64,000 bases of DNA from Pacificitalea sp040119125. Lineage in GTDB: Bacteria > Pseudomonadota > Alphaproteobacteria > Rhodobacterales > Rhodobacteraceae. The DNA is taken from contig JBEDTR010000011.1 in assembly GCA_040119125.1 (NCBI GenBank), positions 237,108-301,107 of the forward strand, written 5' to 3'. The notes under the pieces are model-generated. The model saw nothing but the letters and a program-made list of their open reading frames with translations. It made no database searches and was not told where the DNA came from. Positions 26,391 through 35,110 of this stretch are shown here, in pieces; positions within the stretch are counted from its first letter, which is position 1, and each line of letters opens with the position of its first letter. A program made the translations under genes and the position numbers.

Positions 26391-28226
26391 TTAAGACTTT
26401 TCCATGGCCTCGAGTTGGTCAATGAAAGATGAAATCATCCCCAGACCCTTGTCCCAGAAGGCCGGATCGCTGGCATCAAGCCCAAAGGGCGCCAGCAATT
26501 CCTTATGATGCTTCGAGCCGCCAGCCTTCAGCATGTCGAAGTATTTCTCCTGAAAATCGGGCTCGCCTTGTTCGTAGACGGCATAAAGCGCGTTCACCAG
26601 ACCGTCGCCAAACGCATAGGCGTAGACGTAGAAGGGCGAATGCACGAAATGCGGGATATAGGACCAAAAGGTCTCATATCCTTCCATGAAGGTGAATGCC
26701 GGCCCGAGGCTCTCGGCCTGTACGCTCATCCACAGCGCATTGATATCCTCGACCGTCAATTCGCCGCCGCGCCGGGCCTCGTGCAATTTGCACTCGAAGT
26801 CATAGAAGGCGATCTGACGGACGACCGTGTTGATCATATCCTCGACCTTACCGGCCAGCAGCACCTTGCGCTCCGCGTCCGAAGGCGCGTTGGCCAGCAG
26901 CTTGCGGAAGGTCAGCATCTCGCCAAAGACCGACGCGGTTTCAGCCAGCGTCAGCGGCGTCGCCGACAGCAATTCGCCCTGACCGGCGGCCAGCACCTGA
27001 TGCACACCATGGCCCAGCTCATGGGCCAGCGTCATCACATCGCGCGGTTTGCCCAGATAATTCAGCATCACATAGGGATGCACATCCGTGACAGTGGGAT
27101 GGGCAAAGGCGCCCGGTGCCTTGCCCGGCTTCACGCCCGCGTCGATCCAGCCCTTGCTAAAGAACGGCTCCGCGATTTCGGCCATGCGCGGCGAGAAATC
27201 AGCATAGGCGTCCATCACCGTCTTTTCGGCCTGATCCCAGCCCACGGTGCGGGTGGTTTCCATCGGCAGCGGCGCGTTGCGGTCCCAGACCTGTAGCGTA
27301 TCGAGACCCAGCCATTTGCGCTTCAGCTCATAGTAGCGATGCGACAGCTTCGGGTAGGCTTTCACCACCGCGTCGCGCAGCGCCTCGACGACCTCGGGCT
27401 CCACATGGTTGGCGAGGTGGCGACCGGTCTGCGGGCTCGGCATGCCGCGCCAGCGATCCTCGATCTCCTTCTCCTTGGTCAGCGTGTTGTGGACGCGGGC
27501 AAAGAGCTTGATGTTTTCGCCGAACACGCGGGCCAATTCGCGCGAGGCGGCTTCGCGGGTGGCGCGGTCCTGTTCGGTCAGCAGCGTGGTCGTGGCTTCG
27601 AGGTTCAACTCCTCGCCATTCACATGGAAGGTCAGCCCGGCGATGGTTTCGTCGAACAGACGGTTCCACGCGGCGGCGCCGATGGTCGATTGGTCGTGGA
27701 GGAACTTCTCCAATTCATCGGACAGCTGATAGGGGCGCATGGCGCGCATCCGCTCGAAGATCGGGCGATAGCGGGTCAGCTCCGCGCTTTCATCGAAAAG
27801 CGCGTCAAGCGTCGCATCGGGGATGCGGTTCAGCTCCAGCGTGAAAAACACCAGCGGCGTGGTGTAATTGGTGATCGCTTCCTGACAATCGCCAAGGAAT
27901 TTCGCGCGCTCGCCATCCATCGTGTTCTGGTAGTAGCGCAACCCAGCGTAGGACATGATCCGCCCGGCCACGATGTCGATCTTCTCATAGCGCAGAACGC
28001 AATCGAGCATGCCGCGCGCGTCGAGGCTGGCCAGTTGGCCTTCGTAATCGCGGGCGAAATCGGTGCAGGCGGCTTCGAGCCAGTCGAGATCGCGCTTCAA
28101 CTCCGCCGCGTCCGGCGCGGGGTAGAGATCGCTCAGATCCCATTCAGGCAGATCGCCGAACGCCCCGCTGCCTCCGCCGGTGGTGGCCGAGGCGTCAAAT
28201 TGCGGGGTGGGCAAGGGCAGGGTCAT
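26391..28226 (-). CDS. pepF: Oligoendopeptidase F, M3 family
   Basis: A cytoplasmic zinc metallopeptidase that trims short peptides. The 611-residue protein has the M3B layout with the zinc motif HELGH in MTLAHELGHGVHQ and the distal Glu in TLAETASVFGEML. The C-terminal SPFYVYAYAFGDGLVNALYA is characteristic of PepF. I start it at 28226 because GGAG lies 6 bases upstream; the ATG at 28241 is a close alternative, and the frame is open far upstream with non-conserved sequence. The gap before the next gene holds a palindrome. Confidence 0.93.
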   Translation of the reverse strand: MTLPLPTPQFDASATTGGGSGAFGDLPEWDLSDLYPAPDAAELKRDLDWLEAACTDFARDYEGQLASLDARGMLDCVLRYEKIDIVAGRIMSYAGLRYYQNTMDGERAKFLGDCQEAITNYTTPLVFFTLELNRIPDATLDALFDESAELTRYRPIFERMRAMRPYQLSDELEKFLHDQSTIGAAAWNRLFDETIAGLTFHVNGEELNLEATTTLLTEQDRATREAASRELARVFGENIKLFARVHNTLTKEKEIEDRWRGMPSPQTGRHLANHVEPEVVEALRDAVVKAYPKLSHRYYELKRKWLGLDTLQVWDRNAPLPMETTRTVGWDQAEKTVMDAYADFSPRMAEIAEPFFSKGWIDAGVKPGKAPGAFAHPTVTDVHPYVMLNYLGKPRDVMTLAHELGHGVHQVLAAGQGELLSATPLTLAETASVFGEMLTFRKLLANAPSDAERKVLLAGKVEDMINTVVRQIAFYDFECKLHEARRGGELTVEDINALWMSVQAESLGPAFTFMEGYETFWSYIPHFVHSPFYVYAYAFGDGLVNALYAVYEQGEPDFQEKYFDMLKAGGSKHHKELLAPFGLDASDPAFWDKGLGMISSFIDQLEAMEKS

Positions 28227-28685
28227 ATGGCTCTCCGTCATTCCGTTTCCACAGATGTAGGGCCGGCAGGGGCCGGGCTGCAACCCGCGCGGGCGGTTTG
28301 AGGCAAGGGGAGGGGGTTTGCGGACATGCGCCGGGGGGTGTTGCGCGGATGGCTGAATTGCGTGCGCGGCTAGGGGCAATTGTTTCGCGCGCGAAACAAC
28401 GACTCATTAGGGTAAACGCGGCGTGCGGGGGTGTTTTGCTTTGGCGACAACAGGGTGTGACCCCCTGCGCGCGGTGGGGCGGCGGGCGGCGCAACGGCCG
28501 CTAAGACAGGGAAACGGTAACACGCAGCAGGCGGAAAGGCCGCGCGCATGCCCCACGCGCAGCCCCGTAAGGCAGGCGGGCAGGCGCGTCTAAGCGATCC
28601 GACCCGCACCGTTCCATGTCGCCCGTCGGGCCAAGGGTTCAGATCCCCGTATGGCACAGTAAGCCGTGCTCTCGGCGTGATCGGA
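28227..28685. other. 458-bp gene-free gap with a palindrome and an unexplained structured segment
   Basis: No gene is supported here. A 20-bp palindrome lies at 28380-28399. The segment 28500-28680 is GC-rich with several local inverted repeats and a GGGTTCAGATCCC stretch at 28636-28648 that looks like a tRNA T-arm, but the rest of a tRNA fold and a CCA end are absent. It could contain an unrecognised small RNA; I cannot assign one. Confidence 0.4.
28379..28400. promoter_or_regulatory. Palindrome TTGTTTCGC-N2-GCGAAACAA (copy 1)
   Basis: A perfect 20-bp dyad at 28380-28399 with a GC centre. An almost identical site lies at 63657-63678, also between genes. The arms share TGTTTC/GAAACA with the ParB site parS, but the centre is two bases longer. 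It is probably a binding site of a dimeric protein; which one is unknown. Confidence 0.6.
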
Positions 28686-29159
28686 TCAGATGCCGAACTG
28701 GATGTCCGCGCGGCTGGACGTGACCAGCCCATCAAGGCAATCAGCCTCCGCGCCGCCTTCGGCCGTGCATTCGGACACGGAATTCAACAGCAGCCGCGAG
28801 ATCTCTTCGCAGCCCATATCGGCCAGATCGAACTGCACCACCTTGGTCTTGCCGTCGCGCAATTCGCCAAATTCGAGGATCAGCAGCCGTGATACGACGC
28901 CTTCCTGATCGAAAACCGCCACCTCATAGGATGTGGTTTCCAGATCGGTCCCGGTGTTGTTATTGGCCACATAGGTCAGACGGCAGCCTTCGCCTGCGGC
29001 GCGCGCATTGTTCAGCTCCAGCCCGAAATTGGTGGTGTCCTGAGCCATCACAGGCGTCGCTGCGAGCGGAAGGCTCAGCAGCCCGGCGCATAGGATCGGC
29101 GCACGAAGAGCGGACAGGCGCGCGGCGCGCGGGCGGATATCTGCGTGAGGATGCGGCAT
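28686..29159 (-). CDS. Small secreted protein of unknown function
   Basis: A 157-residue exported protein. The N-terminus has Arg-rich residues followed by a hydrophobic core and an AxA site (TPVMAQDT, cleavage near residue 39). The mature part is a beta-rich domain with five cysteines (Cys59, 117, 131 and 141 after cleavage, plus Cys24 in the signal) and GCRLTYVANNNTGTDLETTSYEVAVFD near the start. I recognise it as a conserved Rhodobacteraceae protein but know no function. It is divergent from the caspase-like gene over 366 bp, a neighbourhood that may be meaningful. The start was chosen by signal-peptide fit; the frame is open far upstream. Confidence 0.75.
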   Translation of the reverse strand: MPHPHADIRPRAARLSALRAPILCAGLLSLPLAATPVMAQDTTNFGLELNNARAAGEGCRLTYVANNNTGTDLETTSYEVAVFDQEGVVSRLLILEFGELRDGKTKVVQFDLADMGCEEISRLLLNSVSECTAEGGAEADCLDGLVTSSRADIQFGI

Positions 29160-29525
29160 GTTTAGGTCTCGTCCCTGTTGAGCCGAAGGATTGACTATAG
29201 GGAAAGTGCTAGCATGCCGCCGCGCATCGTCAAAGGGGGGATGCTCGGCGGGGGCCGTGCCGCCGCCATGCTTGGCCGTGCAAATGCACCCTGATCCGGC
29301 CCCTAGAAGGGTCCGCCACACCCGGCGTAGGGCGGATGCGCCGGATCGACGGTGGCAGCGGTGGTGGCAGCGGTCAGGCGAATTTCTGCCATGCCCGTTC
29401 ACAATTGGGCAGTTGCAGCTGTTTTGACCCCTGCAGATATAGACCCATGCCGCCAGGTGGGGATATGATCGGCGCAATTCAGCGACCTCATTTGCTGCTT
29501 CCTTTCGGATATCTGGACCCGCGCC
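29160..29525. other. 366-bp divergent promoter region
   Basis: No gene is seen between the divergent secreted-protein and caspase genes. It holds a GGTGGCAGC direct repeat (GGTGGCAGCGGTGGTGGCAGCGG at about 29348-29370) and AT-richer patches on each side, as expected for two promoters, but I cannot call specific -35/-10 boxes. Confidence 0.4.
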
Positions 29526-31496
29526 ATGCCTCCCAGGACCTTTGATTTCAGTCGCCTTGCAGCCGCCACCCATAGCGGCGCGCCTGCGCGCCATGCCCGT
29601 CGCGGCAGGGGCACGCTGCGCGCGGTCGGGGCGCGGTTGGGTCGCGGGGCGGCAGTGTCGATCATGTTCTGCACGGCAATGGCCGGCACGGCAGAGGCCA
29701 AGCGGCTTGCGCTGATTGTCGGCAATGCGGATTACGACCATGTCTATTCGCTGAAAAACGCCACCAACGACGCCCGCGACATTGCCGCCGCGCTGGAACG
29801 GCTGGATTTCGAGGTGACGCTGCTGACCGACATGGACCGCGCCGCCCTGGAATCCGAAGTTGCGGCATTTGCCGAACGGGCCGATGCGGAGGATGTGGAA
29901 AGCACGCTGTTTTTCTTCTCCGGTCATGCGTTTCAGTTGGACGGGGTCAATTACCTGATGCCAGCGGATGCCGCGCTGAGCGACAAGGCCTCGATCGAGC
30001 AGGCGACATGGCGGCTCGACGATATCGTGCGGCAGCTGGAGGATCGCAATCGGCAGACGCTTATCTTCCTCGATGCGTGCCGCAACAACCCGCTGCCCGA
30101 AAACGACCGGAGCGGGCAGGCCGAGGGTCTGGCCAAGATGCAGACCGGGTCCGGCACATTCGTTGCTTTCGCGACCCAGCCCAACAACGTCACCGCCGAC
30201 GGCGCGGGCGATAACAGCCCGTTTACGGAGGCGCTGCTGAGCCATGTCGAAAGCTCCGGCATCTCGATTTCGGACATGATGATCCGGGTCCGCAACGACG
30301 TCGAAAGCGCGACCTTCGGTAAGCAGACCCCGTGGGACCAGTCGTCGCTGCGGGCGCAATTCTATTTCGCGCCGCAGGTTGATCGCTCGGCTGAGCTGAC
30401 CGATGCGGATTACGAGATGATCGCCGCGCTTGAGCCGGAATTGCGCGCGCGGCTGCTGGCGGCGCTGGGCAATAGCGGCGTCGCAATTGAAATCGAGGAG
30501 GTTGAGGATGAGGTGAAAGCCAAGCGTCTGGCTTCGGTCACGCCGGACTTCATCATTGAAGACCCCGATGCGGACCTGCCCGATCTGGAAGCCGCCGCCG
30601 AAGCACCCCTTGCCGCGCAGACCGATGTTTCGGCAGCCACCGGCAATGCGGCGCCGGGGGCGCTGACGAATGTTATACCCGGTTTCGAGATCGTCGATGT
30701 GCCGGATCTGGAAACGCCCGGCACCGCGCCGGGGGAGGCCGCGGCGCAGGTCGCAAGCGCCGAGCGCACGCGCCCCACGCTGCCTGACGCCACCGGCGTC
30801 GCGGGCATCTCCAAGGCCGAACCTGCGCCGACGCAGACCGCCGATGCCGTGCGCGTGGCCGAGGCGCTGCCTACGGATCGGGCCACCGGCCTCGCCGCCC
30901 ATCCCGAGCCGGGCCGCGAGATCACGATGAGCAGGTCCGGCGAGGCGCTGGTGCTGGCCCATCTGTCTCCCTCACGCTCGCTGGAGCCGATCTTTGAGCC
31001 GCGCTCGCGCGTGTCGGGGGCGGAACTGACCCGTGAGGCCGCTGCCGATGTGGGCATCGAGCTTCCTGATGAGGTCAGCGACCTTGAGGGCCGCGAACTG
31101 GCACTGGCCGTTCAGGTGGAGTTGCAACGGCTGGGCTGCTACCGCTCCGGGCTTGACGGGCTGTGGGGGCGTGGTTCGGCGCTGGGCATGGCGCGCTACT
31201 ATGCAACCAAACAGACCGCCGCCGCCAACCTCGACCCCTCGATGCAGGTGCTGCGCGTGCTGAAGACCGAACCCAAGGTCGTGTGCGAGGTCGCGGTCGA
31301 GCAGAAAAACCAGCGTGTCGCGGCGGTGAAGGCCAAGGTGCGCAAGCAGAAGGCCGCCGAGAAAGCCTCAGCCGCCGCGCGCGCCGCCGCCCCCGCAAAG
31401 AAGAAGATCACCATCCGCACCGCGCCCACCACGACGACCAATTCCAGCGGCCAGCAGAAGACCATCAAGCGGATGAATACTGGGGTGTTCCGGTAG
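29526..31496 (+). CDS. Caspase-family (C14) protease with C-terminal peptidoglycan-binding-like domain
   Basis: A 656-residue exported protein. The N-terminus is Arg-rich followed by a hydrophobic segment (about residues 42-58) and AEAKR, a plausible signal. The p20-like caspase domain (about 59-270) has RLALIVGNADY, the catalytic histidine His134 in FFSGHAFQ and the catalytic Cys185 in IFLDACRNNPL. A long acidic Ala/Pro/Glu-rich linker (about 325-475) follows, then a domain (about 525-600, VQVELQRLGCYRSGLDGLWGRGSALGM) like peptidoglycan_binding_1. The tail is Lys/Ala-rich. Bacterial orthocaspases of this kind cleave after Arg/Lys; the target is unknown. A later start at ATG 29664 is possible. 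Confidence 0.9.
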   Translation: MPPRTFDFSRLAAATHSGAPARHARRGRGTLRAVGARLGRGAAVSIMFCTAMAGTAEAKRLALIVGNADYDHVYSLKNATNDARDIAAALERLDFEVTLLTDMDRAALESEVAAFAERADAEDVESTLFFFSGHAFQLDGVNYLMPADAALSDKASIEQATWRLDDIVRQLEDRNRQTLIFLDACRNNPLPENDRSGQAEGLAKMQTGSGTFVAFATQPNNVTADGAGDNSPFTEALLSHVESSGISISDMMIRVRNDVESATFGKQTPWDQSSLRAQFYFAPQVDRSAELTDADYEMIAALEPELRARLLAALGNSGVAIEIEEVEDEVKAKRLASVTPDFIIEDPDADLPDLEAAAEAPLAAQTDVSAATGNAAPGALTNVIPGFEIVDVPDLETPGTAPGEAAAQVASAERTRPTLPDATGVAGISKAEPAPTQTADAVRVAEALPTDRATGLAAHPEPGREITMSRSGEALVLAHLSPSRSLEPIFEPRSRVSGAELTREAAADVGIELPDEVSDLEGRELALAVQVELQRLGCYRSGLDGLWGRGSALGMARYYATKQTAAANLDPSMQVLRVLKTEPKVVCEVAVEQKNQRVAAVKAKVRKQKAAEKASAAARAAAPAKKKITIRTAPTTTTNSSGQQKTIKRMNTGVFR

Positions 31497-31694
31497 ATCA
31501 GCGCGCGTCGCCCTTGGCCGGGGCCGAGGCCGGGGACCTGCCGGGACGGTCCTTTCTGACCCGCCGCCTCATTCCGGGCGCGTCAATTTCTGAAACCGGA
31601 TAACGACCCTGATCGGGCGGGGCCGAAGGCTGCCGGGACGGCCTATGCGCGCCGCCGCTTGACCTCCTCCCGTCGGCGGAGTAGCCCGCCCCTC

Positions 31695-33527
31695 ATGGCG
31701 CGCGCACCCCTTCTTCAGCTTTCCGACATCTCGCTTACCTTTGGTGGCGAGCCTGTTTTCCGTGACCTCGATCTGGTGGTCCAACCCGGTGATCGGGTGG
31801 CTTTGGTGGGGCGCAATGGCTCCGGCAAATCCACCTTGATGAAGGTGATGGCGGCGCTGGTCGAACCTGACAATGGAATCCGCGTGGTGCCGCCGGGGAT
31901 CACCGTGGGCTACATGGAGCAGGAGCCGACGATGGAGGGCTTCGCCACATTGGGTGAATTCGCCGCATCGCAGCTGGATATCGGCGAGGAATACCGCGTC
32001 GCCATGGTCGCGGACGGCCTGAAATTCGACCCCGAAACCCCCGTTGCCACCGCGTCGGGCGGGGAGCGGCGGCGCGCGGCGCTGGCCAAGCTGCTGGCCG
32101 AAGACCCCGAATTGATGCTGCTGGACGAGCCGACGAACCACCTCGATATCGAGGCAATCGCATGGTTGGAGGAGCAACTCGCCTCCACCCGCTCGGGCTT
32201 TGTGCTGATCTCGCATGACCGCGCATTCCTCAGCCGGCTGACCCGCGCGACCCTCTGGATCGACCGCGGACAGGTGCGGCGGCAGGAATCCGGCTTTGCG
32301 GGGTTTGAGGCGTGGCGCGATAAGATTTGGGCCGACGAAGACGATGCGCGCCACAAGATGGACCGCAAGATCAAGGCCGAGGCCCGCTGGGCCGTCGAAG
32401 GCATTTCGGCCCGGCGCAAGCGGAACCAAGGCCGGGTGCGGGCGCTGCAGGACCTGCGGGCCGAGCGCTCCTCGATGATCCGGCGGCAGGGCACGGCGGA
32501 TTTGGCGCTGGAGGCGGGGCAAAGCTCCGGCAAGCTGGTGGCCGAGGCGACCGAGATCGGCAAACGCTACGGCGATAAGGTGATCCTGCGGGATTTCTCG
32601 ATCAAGGTGTTGCGCGGCGACAGGGTGGCCTTTGTCGGCCCCAATGGCGCGGGCAAGACCACGTTGCTGAAAATGCTGACCGGCGAGGTCGAGCCTGATA
32701 GCGGCGCGATCCGGCGCGGCACCAATCTGGAACTTGCGGTGTTCGATCAGACCCGCGCGCAGCTGGACCCAAATGCGACGCTTTGGGAAAACCTGACCGG
32801 CGATCCGTTGATGCGCATTTCGGGACAGGCCGATCAGGTGATGGTCCGTGGCACGCCGCGCCATGTGGTCGGCTATCTGAAGGATTTCCTGTTCGACGAA
32901 CGGCAGGCTCGCGCGCCGGTTCGCTCCCTATCGGGCGGCGAGAAGGCCCGGCTGCTGCTGGCGCGGCTTATGGCGCAGCCCTCCAATCTGCTGGTGCTCG
33001 ACGAACCGACCAACGATCTGGATATTGAAACGCTGGATTTGTTGCAGGATCTGCTGGGCGATTACGACGGCACCGTGCTGTTGGTCAGCCATGACCGCGA
33101 TTTCCTCGACCGGGTCGCGACCACCACGGTAGCGATGGAAGGCGATGGCGAGGCGACGGTCTATGCCGGCGGGTGGAGCGATTATCGCAGCCAGCGCGCC
33201 GAAAGCCGCCCCGAGACCAAATCAGACCCCGAACCGGCAGCGCCCAAGGGCGGCAAGTCCGCCCCAACGCCTGCGGCGGCTGCAAAACCGGCGTCGACCA
33301 AAGGCCTCAGCTTCACGGAAAAGCACCGGCTGGAAGAATTGCCCGGCGTCATTGACCAGCTTGGTGCCGAAATTGCCAAGCTTGAGCAATTGATGGCCGA
33401 TCCGGAGCTGTTTTCTCGCGAGCCGGTGAAATTCCGCAAGGCGACCGAGGCATTGGGTGCGCGTCAGGCCGCGCTGGCCGCCGCCGAAGATGAGTGGCTG
33501 CAACTGGAAGAGCGCGCCGCAGGCTGA
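31695..33527 (+). CDS. uup: ABC-F family ATPase, Uup-like
   Basis: A 610-residue soluble ABC-F protein with two nucleotide-binding domains (Walker A GRNGSGKST and GPNGAGKTT; signatures ASGGERRRA and LSGGEKARL; Walker B LLDEPTNHLD and VLDEPTNDLD), the linker between them, and a C-terminal Lys/Pro-rich region leading into a coiled coil (about 545-605). This C-terminal coiled coil is typical of the Uup subgroup, which acts on ribosomes and affects transposon excision in E. coli. The ATG at 31695 gives the family N-terminus; a start 12 codons upstream is open but not conserved. Confidence 0.92.
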   Translation: MARAPLLQLSDISLTFGGEPVFRDLDLVVQPGDRVALVGRNGSGKSTLMKVMAALVEPDNGIRVVPPGITVGYMEQEPTMEGFATLGEFAASQLDIGEEYRVAMVADGLKFDPETPVATASGGERRRAALAKLLAEDPELMLLDEPTNHLDIEAIAWLEEQLASTRSGFVLISHDRAFLSRLTRATLWIDRGQVRRQESGFAGFEAWRDKIWADEDDARHKMDRKIKAEARWAVEGISARRKRNQGRVRALQDLRAERSSMIRRQGTADLALEAGQSSGKLVAEATEIGKRYGDKVILRDFSIKVLRGDRVAFVGPNGAGKTTLLKMLTGEVEPDSGAIRRGTNLELAVFDQTRAQLDPNATLWENLTGDPLMRISGQADQVMVRGTPRHVVGYLKDFLFDERQARAPVRSLSGGEKARLLLARLMAQPSNLLVLDEPTNDLDIETLDLLQDLLGDYDGTVLLVSHDRDFLDRVATTTVAMEGDGEATVYAGGWSDYRSQRAESRPETKSDPEPAAPKGGKSAPTPAAAAKPASTKGLSFTEKHRLEELPGVIDQLGAEIAKLEQLMADPELFSREPVKFRKATEALGARQAALAAAEDEWLQLEERAAG

Positions 33528-33969
33528 TCGGTTTCGCGCGGCAGCGGCTCGGCGCCGATAAACAGCGCTGAATATGACCTGAATTCATTAGCTTGCAAGC
33601 GGACTGCCCCGCAGAAGCGCGACGAAGGACGTTTGCGCGTGCCATATGCGACGGCGCGGATTGCCCCGACAGACTACCGGCCACATAGGTTCTACGCAGC
33701 AGGATTGTGTTTCCGGCGCAACAGTTTCAAACCGATTTCAAACGCCGTTCACATCAGCGGGAAACCACCAAAACCCGTTGGAAACACGCAGAATTTCGCC
33801 TGTTTGCGCGAGGTCAAATGCCCCTTCACCGTCCCGTGAGGTGCATTCTCGGAACAGCATGACTAGATCGACGTTGAGGCGTCGATGCAGCGGCTGAGAT
33901 TCGTGATCTTGGCGCCCAGTTGCACAACAGAATCCGCCAGAGTGCGGCAGTCATCGTTAGGAGACAGAT
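33528..33969. other. 442-bp gap upstream of the outer-membrane protein gene
   Basis: No gene is supported. The segment is distinctly AT-richer than the neighbours and contains several A/T runs (for example around 33720-33790), consistent with a strong promoter and untranslated leader for the outer-membrane protein. A GGAGACAG ribosome-binding site ends it. I could not fix -35/-10 boxes. Confidence 0.45.
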
Positions 33970-34554
33970 ATGAAGAAACTTGCAATCATTGCCCTCGGCA
34001 CCGCCGCTCTGGCCACCCCGGTTTTCGCCGGTAACCTGCAGCCCGTCGTTGTCGAGCCCGCCCCCGTCGCACCCGCCATCATCGCCCCCGTCACCGGCGA
34101 CTGGACCGGCGGCTACGTCGGTGGTCAGCTGGGTTACGGCGACCTGAACAGCGATGACTTCGACGACGAAGACACCGATGGCGGCATCTACGGCCTGCAG
34201 GCTGGTTACGACTACGACTTCGGTCAGTTCGTTCTGGGTGGTGAGCTTGCCGTGAACGGCACCTCCATCGAGTCCGACTCCGGCGCTGAGATCGACAGCA
34301 TCACCCGTCTTGGCGCCCGCGCCGGTGCTGACCTGGGTCAGACCCTCGTTTATGGTGCCCTCGGTGCCGCAAACGCATCGACCGATTTCGGTTCCGACAC
34401 CGGTTACTACTTCGGTGGTGGTGTTGAGTACATGGTCACCGACAGCGTCAGCGTCGGCGGCGAAGTTCTGTCCCACCGTTTCGACGATTTCGACGACACC
34501 GGTGCTGACTTCGACGCGACCACCGCGGCGGCCAAAGTCAACTTCCGCTTCTGA
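33970..34554 (+). CDS. Outer-membrane beta-barrel protein
   Basis: A 194-residue protein with a signal peptide (residues 1-20, VFAGN), a Pro/Val-rich spacer, then an eight-strand barrel-like domain of the Omp25/opacity class: GDWTGGYVGGQLGYG at the front, alternating aromatic/hydrophobic strands, and a final strand ending in phenylalanine (KVNFRF), the BAM recognition signal. It is strongly acidic (many Asp). Codon use is biased and even compared with its neighbours, suggesting high expression. The gene is monocistronic with its own long leader and a strong terminator. Confidence 0.92.
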   Translation: MKKLAIIALGTAALATPVFAGNLQPVVVEPAPVAPAIIAPVTGDWTGGYVGGQLGYGDLNSDDFDDEDTDGGIYGLQAGYDYDFGQFVLGGELAVNGTSIESDSGAEIDSITRLGARAGADLGQTLVYGALGAANASTDFGSDTGYYFGGGVEYMVTDSVSVGGEVLSHRFDDFDDTGADFDATTAAAKVNFRF

Positions 34555-34575
34555 TCCTTGGATCAGTTGAATTGA

Positions 34576-34606
34576 AAGGGCGGTCCTTCGGGGCCGCCCT
34601 TTTTTA
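34576..34606 (+). terminator. Rho-independent terminator after the outer-membrane protein
   Basis: A 9-10-bp GC stem (AGGGCGGTCC / GGGCCGCCCT with one G-T pair, very short loop) is followed by six Ts, 20 bp after the stop. Strong. Confidence 0.9.
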
Positions 34607-34620
34607 TGCGGCACGGCAAT

Positions 34621-34929
34621 TTACGGCGGTGGGCAGCGTATCGGCCCTTCGACCAAGTTCCAGTCACCGTTCAGATCTGCGGCATCAGCGGTGCAGCCGC
34701 TTGCCTCCTCAATCACCGAAATCACGGCGGCGCGGAATAGCGGCGCGTTGCGGGGGCGTCCCATACTGGTGCGGATCACGCGCGCATGTTCGGCGTCATG
34801 AAACACGCGGAAATCCATCCCGGCACGGTGAATATCCGTGCCCGTCTGTCCCGCAAATCCCGGTCCGCCAGTATTGCAGGCGACCAGCAGCAAGAGCACG
34901 CAGAGAAGGGGAAATACGCGGTGGTCCAT
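34621..34929 (-). CDS. Small lipoprotein of unknown function
   Basis: A 102-residue protein with a lipoprotein signal: hydrophobic core from residue 5, lipobox LVAC with the acceptor Cys18, followed by Asn-Thr-Gly-Gly. The mature part contains FRVFHDAEHARVIRTSMGRPRNAPLFRAA and two more cysteines near the end. I do not recognise the domain. The start at 34929 places the lipobox correctly; an ATG 18 bases upstream is possible. It is divergent from ureC, 181 bp away. Confidence 0.75.
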   Translation of the reverse strand: MDHRVFPLLCVLLLLVACNTGGPGFAGQTGTDIHRAGMDFRVFHDAEHARVIRTSMGRPRNAPLFRAAVISVIEEASGCTADAADLNGDWNLVEGPIRCPPP

Positions 34930-35110
34930 GCCCCCACGGTGCCCCATGACTATGAAGGTCTGGTTAACGTGACCTCCAAATCTGGACGCGCGCCCAATCC
35001 TTAGGCAGATCGCAGAAACCCTGTGCCGGGACGCCGCTTTTACGGGCGTCGGTATTTGCACCCCGTGGCCGCTTCGGCCAATCTCCGGGCCAGACCAACC
35101 GGAGGACCCG

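Noticed and set aside
25355..26425. 356-codon plus-strand frame of Val/Ile/Ala repeats opposite the RTX gene
   Set aside because: The repeats are the complement of the RTX nonapeptide codons. No signal or domain of its own.
28600..28680. Possible tRNA or tmRNA piece suggested by GGGTTCAGATCCC
   Set aside because: No acceptor stem, D-arm or anticodon arm can be drawn, and the T-stem outer pairs do not form. No tmRNA tag sequence is nearby.
28686..30962. Long minus-strand frame joining the secreted-protein gene with a region opposite the caspase gene
   Set aside because: Only the last 157 codons have a signal peptide and a plausible protein; the upstream part is antisense to the clear caspase domain.
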